From Actinomyces naeslundii (GTDB lineage Bacteria; Actinomycetota; Actinomycetes; Actinomycetales; Actinomycetaceae): a DNA stretch of 64,000 nt. The position numbers and the translations under genes were made by a program. This document shows positions 8,883 to 18,719 of the stretch, one piece after another. Each line of letters starts with the position of its first letter. Positions within the stretch are counted from its first letter, which is position 1. The stretch spans positions 62,001-126,000 of the forward strand of contig NZ_MSRR01000018.1 of the NCBI RefSeq assembly GCF_001956585.1, in the 5' to 3' direction. Under the pieces are notes generated by a model that was given only the letters and a program-made list of their open reading frames with translations, was not told where the DNA came from and did no database searches.

Positions 8883-8962
8883 TCAAAGCATCATCCATCG
8901 AGAATCCGGACCACGCCGGTGACGTCCGAACCCGCACAACGTCGTGCAGAAAGAGAGCCGCA

Positions 8963-9703
8963 ATGTCTGCGAGCCTGACCCAGATCTTCGCCTCGGAGGT
9001 CTTCGGGACCTTCCTTCTCATCCTTCTGGGCTGCGGCGTCGTCGCCGGTGTTGCACTGCCCACCTCCAAGGCCAAGGACGGCGGCTGGATCGTCATCACC
9101 ATGGCCTGGGGCCTGGCGGTGTTCGTGGGCGTCTACGCCGCCTACAAGACCGGTGCTCACCTCAACCCGGCCGTAACCATCGGCCTGGCGGTGGCAGGAC
9201 GGGACCTGGCCGAGGGGATCCCCGCCTCGGCGACCAATATCGTGGTCTACTTCGCCGCCCAGATGGTGGGCGCCATCCTGGGCGCCACCGCCGTGTGGCT
9301 GACCTACAAGAAGCAGTTCGACCAGAAGGCCGACGCCGCCGCCAAGCTCGGCGTGTTCGCCACCGGCCCGGCGGTGCGCTCCTACGGATGGAACGTCGTG
9401 ACCGAGGCCGTGGGCACCTTCGTCCTGCTGGCCTGGATCATCGCCTCGGGCAAGACCCCCTCCGGGCTCGGCCCGCTGGCCGTGGCCCTGGTCATCGTCG
9501 TCATCGGCCTGAGCCTGGGCGGACCCACCGGCTACGCCATCAACCCGGCCCGTGACCTGGGCCCGCGCATCGCCCACGCCATCCTGCCCATCCCGGGTAA
9601 GGGCGGCTCGGACTGGGCCTACTCCTGGGTCCCGGTCGTCGGCCCGATCATCGGCGCCGTCGCCGCAGGACTCATCGTCCCCCACATCGCCGGACTGTTC
9701 TGA
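8963..9703 (+). CDS. glpF: Glycerol uptake facilitator (aquaglyceroporin GlpF)
   Basis: This is a six-helix channel of 246 residues that lets glycerol cross the inner membrane. Both pore motifs are present: HLNPAVTI with Asn68, and YAINPARDLGPR with Asn194. Asp198 after the second NPAR is the residue that marks glycerol-permeable members as opposed to water-only aquaporins. The ATG at 8963 fits the family N terminus; an upstream ATG at 8846 in the same frame lies inside the intercistronic hairpin and is unlikely. It is followed after 61 bases by glpK, whose product traps the imported glycerol. Confidence 0.95.
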   Translation: MSASLTQIFASEVFGTFLLILLGCGVVAGVALPTSKAKDGGWIVITMAWGLAVFVGVYAAYKTGAHLNPAVTIGLAVAGRDLAEGIPASATNIVVYFAAQMVGAILGATAVWLTYKKQFDQKADAAAKLGVFATGPAVRSYGWNVVTEAVGTFVLLAWIIASGKTPSGLGPLAVALVIVVIGLSLGGPTGYAINPARDLGPRIAHAILPIPGKGGSDWAYSWVPVVGPIIGAVAAGLIVPHIAGLF

Positions 9704-9764
9704 TCCCGGCAGCTCCCCTCACACACAGTCACAGCCCCTCACAACGCAGTGAAAGGACATTTCC

Positions 9765-11330
<1,566 letters not shown>

Positions 11331-11361
11331 CACGTGATATGACCGCGTAACGTCCAGCAGC

Positions 11362-11396
11362 GCTCGGGCGGTGGCAGCACCTGCAGCCGCCCGAGC
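11362..11396 (+). terminator. Terminator-like hairpin after glpK
   Basis: GCTCGGGCGG at 11362-11371 pairs perfectly with CCGCCCGAGC at 11387-11396. It lies 31 bases after the glpK stop and probably ends the glycerol operon. No T-run follows. Confidence 0.55.
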
Positions 11397-11583
11397 AGCA
11401 CATGAAGTGCCCCGGCGCCGCCGGTGGACCCCGTCTCCTCCACGGATCCGCCGACGGCGCCGTCCTGCACCACTAGTCCTCACATACACTGTTGCACCCC
11501 TTGACGGATCGGTAGATTCCTGGGTGGCGCTCCCCGGCCTGCTCCGTGGGGCCCTTCCCGTCCCCCTTGCGAGGAGTCCCTGC

Positions 11584-13671
11584 ATGACGGCTCATCCGCC
11601 CACCGCCCACACGTACTCGCCCGCCTCGGCCCCGTCGGCCTCGACGCCGGCACTGCCCGTCGATGAGCCCGACGACCTCTCCGGTCCCGGCGGCTCCGCC
11701 GAGGCGGCCGCGGGAGAGCGGCTCATCGACCGGATCGAGCGGTCCGACATCCTGCGCATCGCGGTGGTGGGTCTGGCGGTCCTGGGCGCCTGGGTCGCGG
11801 GGGCCACCGGCACGCCCGGTTGGGCGGTGGGCGCCGTCGGGGCCGCGGCCCTGCTGGTGGGCTGCTGGCCGCTCGTCGTCGAGGCGGTCGGAGACCTGCG
11901 CGAGCGGCGCATGAGCATGGAGCTGTCGATGCTCCTGGCCATCGTCGCGGCGGCAGCGATCGGTGAGTGGGTGACGGCTCTGGCCGTGACCGTCTTCGCC
12001 CTGTGCGCCGAGGTCCTCGAGGACCTGTCGATGGACCGGGGCCGCGACGCCCTGACCGACCTCATGTCCTTTTTGCCGCAGACCGCACGGGTGGTGACCG
12101 GGCCGCACACTGACGAGGTATCCGAGGTCCCCCTGGACAAGGTGCGCCCGGGGCAGGTCATCGCCCTGAGCCCCGGGGGCCGGGTGCCGGTCGACGGCGT
12201 CGTGCGCACCGGGCGGGCCGACGTCGACCAGTCCCGGATCACCGGGGAGGCGCTGCCCGTCCAGGTCGGGCCCGGAGACCGGGTCCCGGCCGGGTCGATC
12301 ACGCGCGGCGCCCTCGAGCTCGAGGTCGAACGGGTCGGCGAGGACTCCTCCTACGGGCGGATCGTCGCGGCGGTGCGCCACGCCCAGTCCTCGCGCGCAC
12401 CGGTCCAGCGTCTGGCCGACCGCCTGGCAGCCCGCATCGTCTACCTGGCGCTGGCGGCGGCCCTCATCACCTTCCTGACGACCCGGGACGTGCGCGCCAC
12501 GATCTCGGTCATCATCGTGGCCGGGGCCTGTGGGGTGGCTGCGGGCACGCCTCTGGCGGTTCTGGCCGCGATCGCCCGCGCTGCCCGCTGCGGGGCCTTT
12601 GTCAAGGACGGCACCCACCTGGAGCAGCTCTCCGCGGTGGACACGGCGGTGCTGGACAAGACCGGGACCCTCACCGTGGGAGCACCCCGGGTCGTGTCCG
12701 TGACCCCGGTGGAGTCCGTTGCGCAGCCCGGCGCGGGCGAGGCCGAGATCCTGGCCCTGGCGGCCGCGGCGGAGTGGAACTCCGAGCACCCGATCGGCAG
12801 GGCCATCCACACCGAGGCCGCCGTACGTGATCTGACGGTACCGGTGCCCGACGACGTCGCCTACTCCCCCGGCGCCGGCGTGAGCGCTCGCGTCGACGGG
12901 CGCCGGATCACGGTGGGACGCCGTGAGGATCAGGAGGGTCGGGACCGGGCCCGCACCAGGTCCGCTGCCGACGACACCCACGACGCTACCGACGCTGACG
13001 GCGCTACCGATGCTGTCTCATCCACCGCCTCCGACTTCGAGTCCGACCCGGAGGCGCCGGCGGCCACCTCCGTGGTCGAGGTCCGGGCCGACGGCCGGCT
13101 CCTGGGCACCATCGCCCTGGCCGACCGGCTGCGCCAGGGAGCGGCCACCGCCGTGCGCGACCTGAGCGACATGGGCCTGGAGGTCCTCATGCTCACCGGC
13201 GACTCGCCCGCCTCAGCGAGGCATGTGGCCCGCGTACTCGGCATGGCGGAGGAGCAGGTGCGCGCCGGGCTCCTGCCCACTGACAAGGAGAAGGTCATCG
13301 ATTCGCTGCGTCGGGCGGGAAAGTGCGTGGCCATGGTGGGCGACGGCGTCAACGACGCCCCGGCCCTGAGCGCAGCCGACGTCGGCGTCGCCATGGGCAC
13401 CGGAACGGACGTGGCCCGCGAGGCCGGTGACGTGGTGCTCGTAGGCTCCGCCCCGGCCGACCTGGTCGAGACCGTGCGGGTGGCGCGCAGGGCCCGGCGC
13501 ATCATCATGGTGAACTTCGTGGGCACGGTCGTGGTCGACGTCGTTGGCATGATCGCCGCCGGGCTGGGGCTGCTGGGTCCCGTGGCCGCGGCTCTCGTGC
13601 ACGTCGTCTCCGAGTCCGCCTTCATCCTCAACTCGGCCCGTCTGGTACCTCGGCCGGCCCGCAGACGATGA
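11584..13671 (+). CDS. P1B-type metal-transporting ATPase without a CPx motif
   Basis: The 695-residue protein is taken from ATG 11584 after a GAGGAG site, not from upstream codons in the same frame. It has the P-type ATPase parts in order: actuator loop ITGEALPV, phosphorylation motif DKTGTLT near residue 358, the P1B histidine motif SEHPIGRAI, and the hinge MVGDGVNDAPALSAADVG near 584. Predicted helices come before the actuator and at the C terminus. The usual Cys-Pro-Cys of transmembrane helix six is replaced by AGACGVAAGTP near residue 313, so the metal site cannot be predicted. There is no N-terminal HMA domain. An acidic Asp/Ala/Thr/Ser-rich insert of about 40 residues lies in the nucleotide domain. 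Substrate is unknown (Zn, Cd, Mn or Cu are possible). Confidence 0.85.
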   Translation: MTAHPPTAHTYSPASAPSASTPALPVDEPDDLSGPGGSAEAAAGERLIDRIERSDILRIAVVGLAVLGAWVAGATGTPGWAVGAVGAAALLVGCWPLVVEAVGDLRERRMSMELSMLLAIVAAAAIGEWVTALAVTVFALCAEVLEDLSMDRGRDALTDLMSFLPQTARVVTGPHTDEVSEVPLDKVRPGQVIALSPGGRVPVDGVVRTGRADVDQSRITGEALPVQVGPGDRVPAGSITRGALELEVERVGEDSSYGRIVAAVRHAQSSRAPVQRLADRLAARIVYLALAAALITFLTTRDVRATISVIIVAGACGVAAGTPLAVLAAIARAARCGAFVKDGTHLEQLSAVDTAVLDKTGTLTVGAPRVVSVTPVESVAQPGAGEAEILALAAAAEWNSEHPIGRAIHTEAAVRDLTVPVPDDVAYSPGAGVSARVDGRRITVGRREDQEGRDRARTRSAADDTHDATDADGATDAVSSTASDFESDPEAPAATSVVEVRADGRLLGTIALADRLRQGAATAVRDLSDMGLEVLMLTGDSPASARHVARVLGMAEEQVRAGLLPTDKEKVIDSLRRAGKCVAMVGDGVNDAPALSAADVGVAMGTGTDVAREAGDVVLVGSAPADLVETVRVARRARRIIMVNFVGTVVVDVVGMIAAGLGLLGPVAAALVHVVSESAFILNSARLVPRPARRR

Positions 13672-13946
13672 CGGGACCAGTCGAGGCTGCCGGAGATTTA
13701 GCGCACGGACCGAGCCGCAATATCGTGGCAGATGCCGCAGCGCGCCGTCGGCCAGGACTGAGCACTCCCTCACTTTCTCCTGGGAACCTGCGCGAAAACG
13801 GTGACCTACCGCGCCGCATGGTGCACGAGCCGCCATCTCCGTGGCATGATCGTTAGGCCTTAGTACCCAGGACGCAGCACCGCGGCTGCCCACCCGGCAC
13901 CGTCCGCGACCTGGCCGACCTCATCAGTACTCACAGTGGAGTAGCC

Positions 13947-15623
13947 ATGACGCCAGCCGTCCAGTCAGCCTTGGCGGGCCTGCCCGCCGCCTTCACGCCG
14001 TCGACCACCGCAGTGGGAGGAAACGTCTACCTCACCGCCGCGGTGGGTCTGCTGCCGCTGGTGGTGTTCTTCGTCCTCATGGGGGTGTTCAAAGTGGCCA
14101 CCCACTGGTGCGCCATCATCTCCCTGGTGATCGCGGCCATCACCGCGATCACCCTGTTCCACATGCCGGTGGGCATGACGGTCATGAGCGCCACCCAGGG
14201 CATGGCCCTGGGATTCGTCCCGATCGTCTACATCATCATCGCGGCCGTGTGGCTCTACAACCTCACTGACGTCTCGGGTCGCTCCAAGGACCTGAAGGCT
14301 GTGTTCAACGTGATCGGCAAGGGCGACATGCGCGCCCAGGCCCTCATCGTGGCCTTCTCCTTCTGCGGCCTGCTCGAGGGGCTGGCCGGCTTCGGCGCAC
14401 CGGTGGCGATCGCCGCCGCCATGGTGGCGACCCTGGGCCTGCCCAAGCTCAAGGCGGCCGTCGTCGTCATGGTCGGCAACGCCATCAACGTGGGCTTCGG
14501 CGCCATGGCCATCCCCACCACGACGGCAGGCAAGCTCGGCGGCCAGGACCCGGTCACGGTCGCCACCGCCATGGGGCACCTGACCTGGGTGTTCTGCGCC
14601 TTCATCCCGCTCCTGCTGCTGTTCATCCTCGACGGCGCGCGCGGCGTCAGGCAGCTGTGGCCGCTGGCGATCGTGGCGGGGCTGGCCACCGGGGTGGGTC
14701 ACTTCTTCACCCCCTCGATCTCCTACGAGCTCACCGCCGTGCTGGCCTCCCTGCTGGGACTGGCCGCCTCCTACATCTTCCTGCTGGTGTGGACCCCCAA
14801 GACCCCTGACGAGTACCGCTCCCAGGTGGCCGCCGACGACACCCCCGACCGCGAGCGCGTCATCCTGGCCCTGCTGCCATACATCCTGGTGGTGGTCATC
14901 ATCGCCGCGACCAAGCTGTGGACCCTGGGTGTCAATCTCGACAAGGCCTTCAAGGCCACCGACCTGCCCGTGAAGTGGCCCGGCGTGTACGGCCAGCTCC
15001 TGAACGCCAAGGGCGAGGCCTCCAAGAGCGCCATCTACACGCTTCAGACCCTGTCCAACCCGGGCACCTGGATCTTCCTGACCGCCATCATCGTCACCTT
15101 CGTCTATGCGGCGCGCTCGGTGCCGGGCAAGTTCGAGATGAGCGTGGGCAAGGGCTTCGCCACGCTGGCCAAGACCTGCTACACGCTGCGCATGGCGATC
15201 CTGACGATCGCCGCCGTCATGGCCCTGGCCTACGTCATGAACTTCTCCGGGCAGACCTCCGCGATCGGTGCGGCCCTGGCGGCCACGGGCGCCGCCTACG
15301 CCTTCCTCTCCCCGGCCCTGGGCTGGGTGGGCACCGCCGTGGCCGGCTCGGCGACGAGCGCGGGCGCCCTGTTCGCCAACCTGCAGGCCACCGCCGCCCA
15401 GGGGGCCGGGCTCGACCCGAAGATCCTGCTGGCCGCCAACACGATCGGCGGCGGGCTGGGCAAGATCGTCTCCCCGCAGAACCTGGCCATCGCCTCGACG
15501 GCGGTGGACGCCCCCGGCACGGATGCCGAGATCCTCAAGAAGGCGGCGCCCTACTCCCTCGGGCTGCTGGTGGTGCTGGGCACGCTTGTGCTCCTGGCCT
15601 CCCAGGTGGGGCTGGGCGTCTGA
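13947..15623 (+). CDS. lldP: L-lactate permease (LctP/LldP family)
   Basis: This is an integral membrane protein of 558 residues with at least twelve hydrophobic segments. The block SFCGLLEGLAGFGAPVAIAA near residue 135 is the hallmark of lactate/glycolate permeases, and QTSAIGAALAATG and GGGLGKIVSPQNLAIAST near the C terminus also match. It should import lactate with protons for lutABC at 18720-21924 and the FMN lactate dehydrogenase at 23918. Start is at ATG 13947 with GTGGAG upstream. The 275-base region before it (13672-13946) has no gene and no confident promoter. A GC-rich hairpin follows the stop. Confidence 0.93.
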   Translation: MTPAVQSALAGLPAAFTPSTTAVGGNVYLTAAVGLLPLVVFFVLMGVFKVATHWCAIISLVIAAITAITLFHMPVGMTVMSATQGMALGFVPIVYIIIAAVWLYNLTDVSGRSKDLKAVFNVIGKGDMRAQALIVAFSFCGLLEGLAGFGAPVAIAAAMVATLGLPKLKAAVVVMVGNAINVGFGAMAIPTTTAGKLGGQDPVTVATAMGHLTWVFCAFIPLLLLFILDGARGVRQLWPLAIVAGLATGVGHFFTPSISYELTAVLASLLGLAASYIFLLVWTPKTPDEYRSQVAADDTPDRERVILALLPYILVVVIIAATKLWTLGVNLDKAFKATDLPVKWPGVYGQLLNAKGEASKSAIYTLQTLSNPGTWIFLTAIIVTFVYAARSVPGKFEMSVGKGFATLAKTCYTLRMAILTIAAVMALAYVMNFSGQTSAIGAALAATGAAYAFLSPALGWVGTAVAGSATSAGALFANLQATAAQGAGLDPKILLAANTIGGGLGKIVSPQNLAIASTAVDAPGTDAEILKKAAPYSLGLLVVLGTLVLLASQVGLGV

Positions 15624-15656
15624 GGCCACCGGCCACCCACGTCCGTTACCGTGCAC

Positions 15657-15691
15657 TGCGCCCCCGGATCCTTCGCGGCTCTGGGGGCGCA
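15657..15691 (+). terminator. Hairpin after the lactate permease gene
   Basis: TGCGCCCCC at 15657-15665 pairs perfectly with GGGGGCGCA at 15683-15691 around a 17-base loop, 34 bases past the stop of the permease gene. A T-tract is absent. Confidence 0.55.
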
Positions 15692-15720
15692 GACGCGTAC
15701 TCGGGCTCCGACGTCGGATC

Positions 15721-15837
15721 GGGAACGTACCTCTCGATCGAGAACTGCGACCTCCCACAGACGACTGTACCCCAACACCCGCAATCTGCAGGAAAACGCA
15801 GTCCTCGCGGCAAAAGTACGTTCTCGAGGGCGGCTGC
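15721..15837. repeat. Nested inverted-repeat element, copy A
   Basis: This intergenic element is clearly related to a second copy at 18259-18393. Outer arms GAACGTAC (15723-15730) and GTACGTTC (15816-15823) are complementary. Inner arms CGAGAACTGCG (15739-15749) and CGCAGTCCTCG (15797-15807) pair with one mismatch. The segment between the inner arms (15750-15796) is less conserved. Copy B carries a coordinated change in the outer arms, which supports folding. It lies between the lactate permease terminator and the RCC1-like gene and encodes no evident protein. Confidence 0.75.
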
Positions 15838-15887
15838 GGTGGCGAAAGCGAGGTGATTCTGTTGTGATGAGACCGAAGGAGGCTGCC

Positions 15888-16724
15888 GTGACAGCTCATG
15901 CTCCCCTGGCTGCTGGACGCAGGCACACCGTCGGGCGCCTCCCCAACGGCCGAGTGGTCGCCGTCGGAGCAGATTCCGCCGGAGAGTGCCGTGTGTCGCA
16001 GTGGCGGGACGTGGTCGCCGTGGCGGCCGGCAATGTCCACGCGGCCGGCAACACCGGGCGCTCTCACACACTGGGACTCCGCAGCGACGGAACGGTTCTG
16101 GCATGCGGATGGAACGCGCAGGGTCAGTGCAATGTCCAGGACTGGCATGGCATCGTCGCCGTTGCCGCGGGATGGAGATTCAGCGCAGGACTGCGGGGCG
16201 ACGGGACGCTGGTGACCACCGGCCGCGACACCGAGGGGCAGCGGCAGGTGGACCGCTGGAGCGAGATCACGGATATCAGCTGCGGCGACTGGCACACGGT
16301 GGCCGTTCGTGCCGACGGAAGCGTCTGCGCGGCGGGCAGCAACGCCGCGGGCCAGTGCGAGGTGCACGACTGGCATCGGATGCGTGCGGTGTCGGCGGGC
16401 TATCTCCACACCATTGGCCTGCTGGAGAACGGCGCTGTTCGCGCGACCGGACGTCCGGAGTTCTGGGCCGGGATCGAGCACTGGACCGACATCATCGCCG
16501 TGGCGGCGGGCAGCCACCACAGCGTCGGACTCAGGGCCGATGGGACCGTCGTCGCAGTAGGCAGGTCGGAGGCCGGTCAGTGCGATGTGGGCCATTGGCG
16601 CGACATCGTGGCCATCGCGGCGGGCGCGGCCCACACCGTGGGGCTCCGCACCGACGGCGGCGTCGTCGCCACCGGCAGCAACAGCTACGGACAGCTCGAG
16701 GTCGGGGCCTGGCCCTCCAGCTGA
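15888..16724 (+). CDS. RCC1-like seven-repeat beta-propeller protein
   Basis: The 278-residue protein starts at GTG 15888 after GAAGGAGG. It consists almost entirely of seven repeats of about 38 residues. Each follows the pattern HTVGLRxDGTVVAxGxNxxGQCxVxxWxDIVAVAAG, as in RCC1/BNR-type propellers, so it should fold as a seven-bladed propeller. There is no signal peptide, anchor or extra domain, so it is probably cytoplasmic. In eukaryotes RCC1 is a nucleotide exchange factor, but bacterial relatives have mostly unknown binding roles, and that function should not be transferred. The repeats are close to each other in sequence, which suggests recent internal duplication. It lies within the segment framed by the two nested repeats. 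Confidence 0.8.
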   Translation: MTAHAPLAAGRRHTVGRLPNGRVVAVGADSAGECRVSQWRDVVAVAAGNVHAAGNTGRSHTLGLRSDGTVLACGWNAQGQCNVQDWHGIVAVAAGWRFSAGLRGDGTLVTTGRDTEGQRQVDRWSEITDISCGDWHTVAVRADGSVCAAGSNAAGQCEVHDWHRMRAVSAGYLHTIGLLENGAVRATGRPEFWAGIEHWTDIIAVAAGSHHSVGLRADGTVVAVGRSEAGQCDVGHWRDIVAIAAGAAHTVGLRTDGGVVATGSNSYGQLEVGAWPSS

Positions 16725-16769
16725 ACCCGGCGCTCACGGCCGACGACGCCGTCGTAGGTTCTGTGGGTC

Positions 16770-17387
16770 TCACAGGCCTCGCAGGATCAGGCCCAGCCCC
16801 GAGCGCAGCTGGCCGATCACCTCGTCGGACTCGGTTGGCGGGGCGTTGAGCAGGTCGAGGGTCAGCCCGTTGACGACGGCGGTCACTAGGCGCGCTCCTT
16901 CGGCGGGTGACAGGTCCACGCGCATACGACCGGCCTTCCGAGCATCCGTCAGAATGCCCTCGACCCAGGTACGCATGATCTGGAGCGCCTCCCAGTAGGT
17001 ATCGGCCAGCCAGGGCCTGGTGGATGCGGCGGCACCGAAGGCGACCCAAGCAGCCGCGTCCTCGCGCTGCACGGCCCCGGTCGGCAGAAGCTCGGCAAGA
17101 GCCCTCACCAGGGTCTCCGGCTGTGCGGGGTCGACCTCATGAGAGAGAACACGGCCGGCCTGGCGCTGGACGGAGCAGACGAGGGCGTCGGTCAGCAGAG
17201 TTCGCCGGCTCGGCGAGCGGTACTGAACGGTGCCCGGGGCGACGCCGAGCCGGGCGGCCACACTGCGAACACTGACCCGGTCGAAGCCCTCCTCGGCGAT
17301 GATCGCAATAGTGGCGTCAGCGGTCATGCTCACCGCCGGTGACATCAGGCTATTGAGGACCGATCGCTGGTCCGTTTCCTGGTCCAT
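16770..17387 (-). CDS. TetR-family transcriptional regulator
   Basis: The 205-residue protein is taken from ATG 17387 with GAGGGG upstream; the frame stays open further to 17663 but runs through the divergent gene's start. The N-terminal helix-turn-helix is visible around residues 20-60 (IIAEEGFDRVSVRSVAARL, then GVAPGTVQYRSPSRRTLL). The C-terminal part is a helical ligand-binding domain, with LPTGAVQREDAAAWVAF and LLNAPPTESDEVIGQLR. It is transcribed divergently from the GAP-family gene, and two TCGTACG-type palindromes lie between them. Autoregulation and control of the neighbour are likely. The inducing ligand is unknown. Confidence 0.88.
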   Translation of the reverse strand: MDQETDQRSVLNSLMSPAVSMTADATIAIIAEEGFDRVSVRSVAARLGVAPGTVQYRSPSRRTLLTDALVCSVQRQAGRVLSHEVDPAQPETLVRALAELLPTGAVQREDAAAWVAFGAAASTRPWLADTYWEALQIMRTWVEGILTDARKAGRMRVDLSPAEGARLVTAVVNGLTLDLLNAPPTESDEVIGQLRSGLGLILRGL

Positions 17388-17501
17388 GACGCTGCCCCTC
17401 CGTGGTTTCCCGTCTCCGTGCCTTCGCAGGCGCCCTCCACCATCGTTACTTCCACCGACTCCTCGGGCGCTCAATAGCGGTTGCCTCACCAGACTATCCC
17501 C

Positions 17502-17537
17502 CATACGATCGTACGAGAACCATCGTACGGTCGTACG
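17502..17537. promoter_or_regulatory. Paired TetR-type operators
   Basis: Two 14-base near-palindromes, CATACGATCGTACG at 17502-17515 and CGTACGGTCGTACG at 17524-17537, have centres 22 bases apart, about two helical turns. They lie 30 bases before the GAP gene ATG and 115 bases before the tetR start, so repressor dimers could bind side by side and cover both promoters. Confidence 0.65.
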
Positions 17538-17567
17538 ACAGTAGTCGATCAACGAGCGAGGTACCCC

Positions 17568-18248
17568 ATGGAACACGCCGCCACACTCGCAGGACTCGCC
17601 CTGCTGGACTCCACCAGCCTGGGCACACTGGCCATCCCGATCGCGCTCGTCGTGCGCAGCCATCGCGTGGACCGCAGGCCGATGGCCATCTACCTGACCA
17701 CCGTGTGCCTGGTGTATCTCGGCCTCGGGATCGCCTTGGTGGCCGGCTTCGACCTCATCAGCTCCGCCGCGGCACGCCTGGCCCGAACCGGGATGGCACA
17801 GTGGGCGACCCTCGTCATCGGTGTGGTGCTGGCGGGTTTCGGCATCCTCAGCCCTGACCCGGCCAAGCCCGAACCCGGAACAGATTCTCTGGGAAGCCGG
17901 CCCACTCCCGCCTCGGCCAGGGCGATGGTCGTTCTGGGACTGGGAGCCTCACTCGCCGAAGCCGCCACCATGGTTCCCTACATCGCGGCGACCGGGATCA
18001 TCGCCTCCTCACCAGAGGCTTGGCCGGTACGGATCGTCACCTTGAGCCTGTACTGCCTGGTCATGATTGCACCCGCCCTCGTCCTGCTCATCCTGGCCGA
18101 TACGCTGGGGCAGCGCTTTCTACCCAAGCTGGCAAGAATCGCCCCCAGGCTGGAGTACGAGGCCAAGGTCACCCTCCTGTGGATCGCAGCGATCCTCGGT
18201 CTCCACCTCGCCGGGCGCAGCGCAGGCACCCTGGGCCTGTTGGGTTAG
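17568..18248 (+). CDS. GAP/Sap-type integral membrane protein (LysE superfamily)
   Basis: This membrane protein of 226 residues has about six hydrophobic segments. It starts at ATG 17568 after GCGAGG. The first helix pair, LALLDSTSLGTLAIPIALV, and the later GLGASLAEAATMVPYIAATG match the GAP family, related to LysE-type exporters. In mycobacteria Sap/GAP proteins help move sulfolipid and peptidoglycolipids to the surface, but most other members have no assigned substrate. The divergent TetR gene and its operators suggest an inducible small-molecule or lipid exporter. A charged Pro-rich loop lies near residues 97-122. Confidence 0.8.
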   Translation: MEHAATLAGLALLDSTSLGTLAIPIALVVRSHRVDRRPMAIYLTTVCLVYLGLGIALVAGFDLISSAAARLARTGMAQWATLVIGVVLAGFGILSPDPAKPEPGTDSLGSRPTPASARAMVVLGLGASLAEAATMVPYIAATGIIASSPEAWPVRIVTLSLYCLVMIAPALVLLILADTLGQRFLPKLARIAPRLEYEAKVTLLWIAAILGLHLAGRSAGTLGLLG

Positions 18249-18258
18249 CTGCACCAAT

Positions 18259-18393
18259 CGGGGACGTACTTCTCAACCGAGAACTGCGTTCTCCCACCGA
18301 TGACTACGCCCCGGCATCTGCATCCCGCCGGCAGACGCAGTCCTCGTCATGAAGGTGCGTTCTCGCAGAAAAAGTACGTCCTCGACGGCGGTG
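18259..18393. repeat. Nested inverted-repeat element, copy B
   Basis: This is the partner of the element at 15721-15837, in the same orientation and about 80 per cent identical over the first 46 bases. Outer arms GGACGTAC (18262-18269) and GTACGTCC (18374-18381) are complementary. Inner arms CGAGAACTGCG (18278-18288) and CGCAGTCCTCG (18336-18346) pair with one mismatch. Relative to copy A it has about 20 extra bases after the inner 3' arm, containing GTGCGTTCTCG. It begins 11 bases after the GAP gene stop, so it may also serve as that gene's 3' structure. Confidence 0.75.
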
Positions 18394-18719
18394 GTCACGC
18401 TCCCGCCGGAGCCTCCCCGAGACCCGCCACGGATAAGGACAGTGATGCATGACGCAATCCGCGTCTAGGACTTACCTCCCACATGCCGCAAACACCCCCT
18501 GATCAACCCACCCCCGACGCACACAGATCTGCACTATTTCGCCGGAAAACCCACTCCGGAGAACGAGACCGACCGGCCAGGAGACCGACGTCGTCAGATG
18601 ACCCCCATCGTCGGCCCGTAGCCTGAGACACAGCCGAGGCCGCAACAGATCCTGCCCCGCACAGGCAGTTCGAGGCGGTCCTCGTGACAGTCTCAGCTAC
18701 GACGTCGTGGAGGCATATC
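18394..18719 (+). promoter_or_regulatory. Upstream region of lutABC
   Basis: These 326 bases precede lutA and hold no gene. A short symmetric GTCA-GA-TGAC at 18594-18603 might be part of a GntR-type operator, as known for lactate genes elsewhere, but the match is weak. GGAGG lies eight bases before the lutA GTG. No confident promoter hexamers are seen. Confidence 0.35.

Noticed and set aside
13965-16634. Minus-strand open frame of 889 codons
   Set aside because: It runs antisense through the lactate permease and RCC1-like genes, both with clear motifs. Its composition is Gly/His/Asp-rich without domains.
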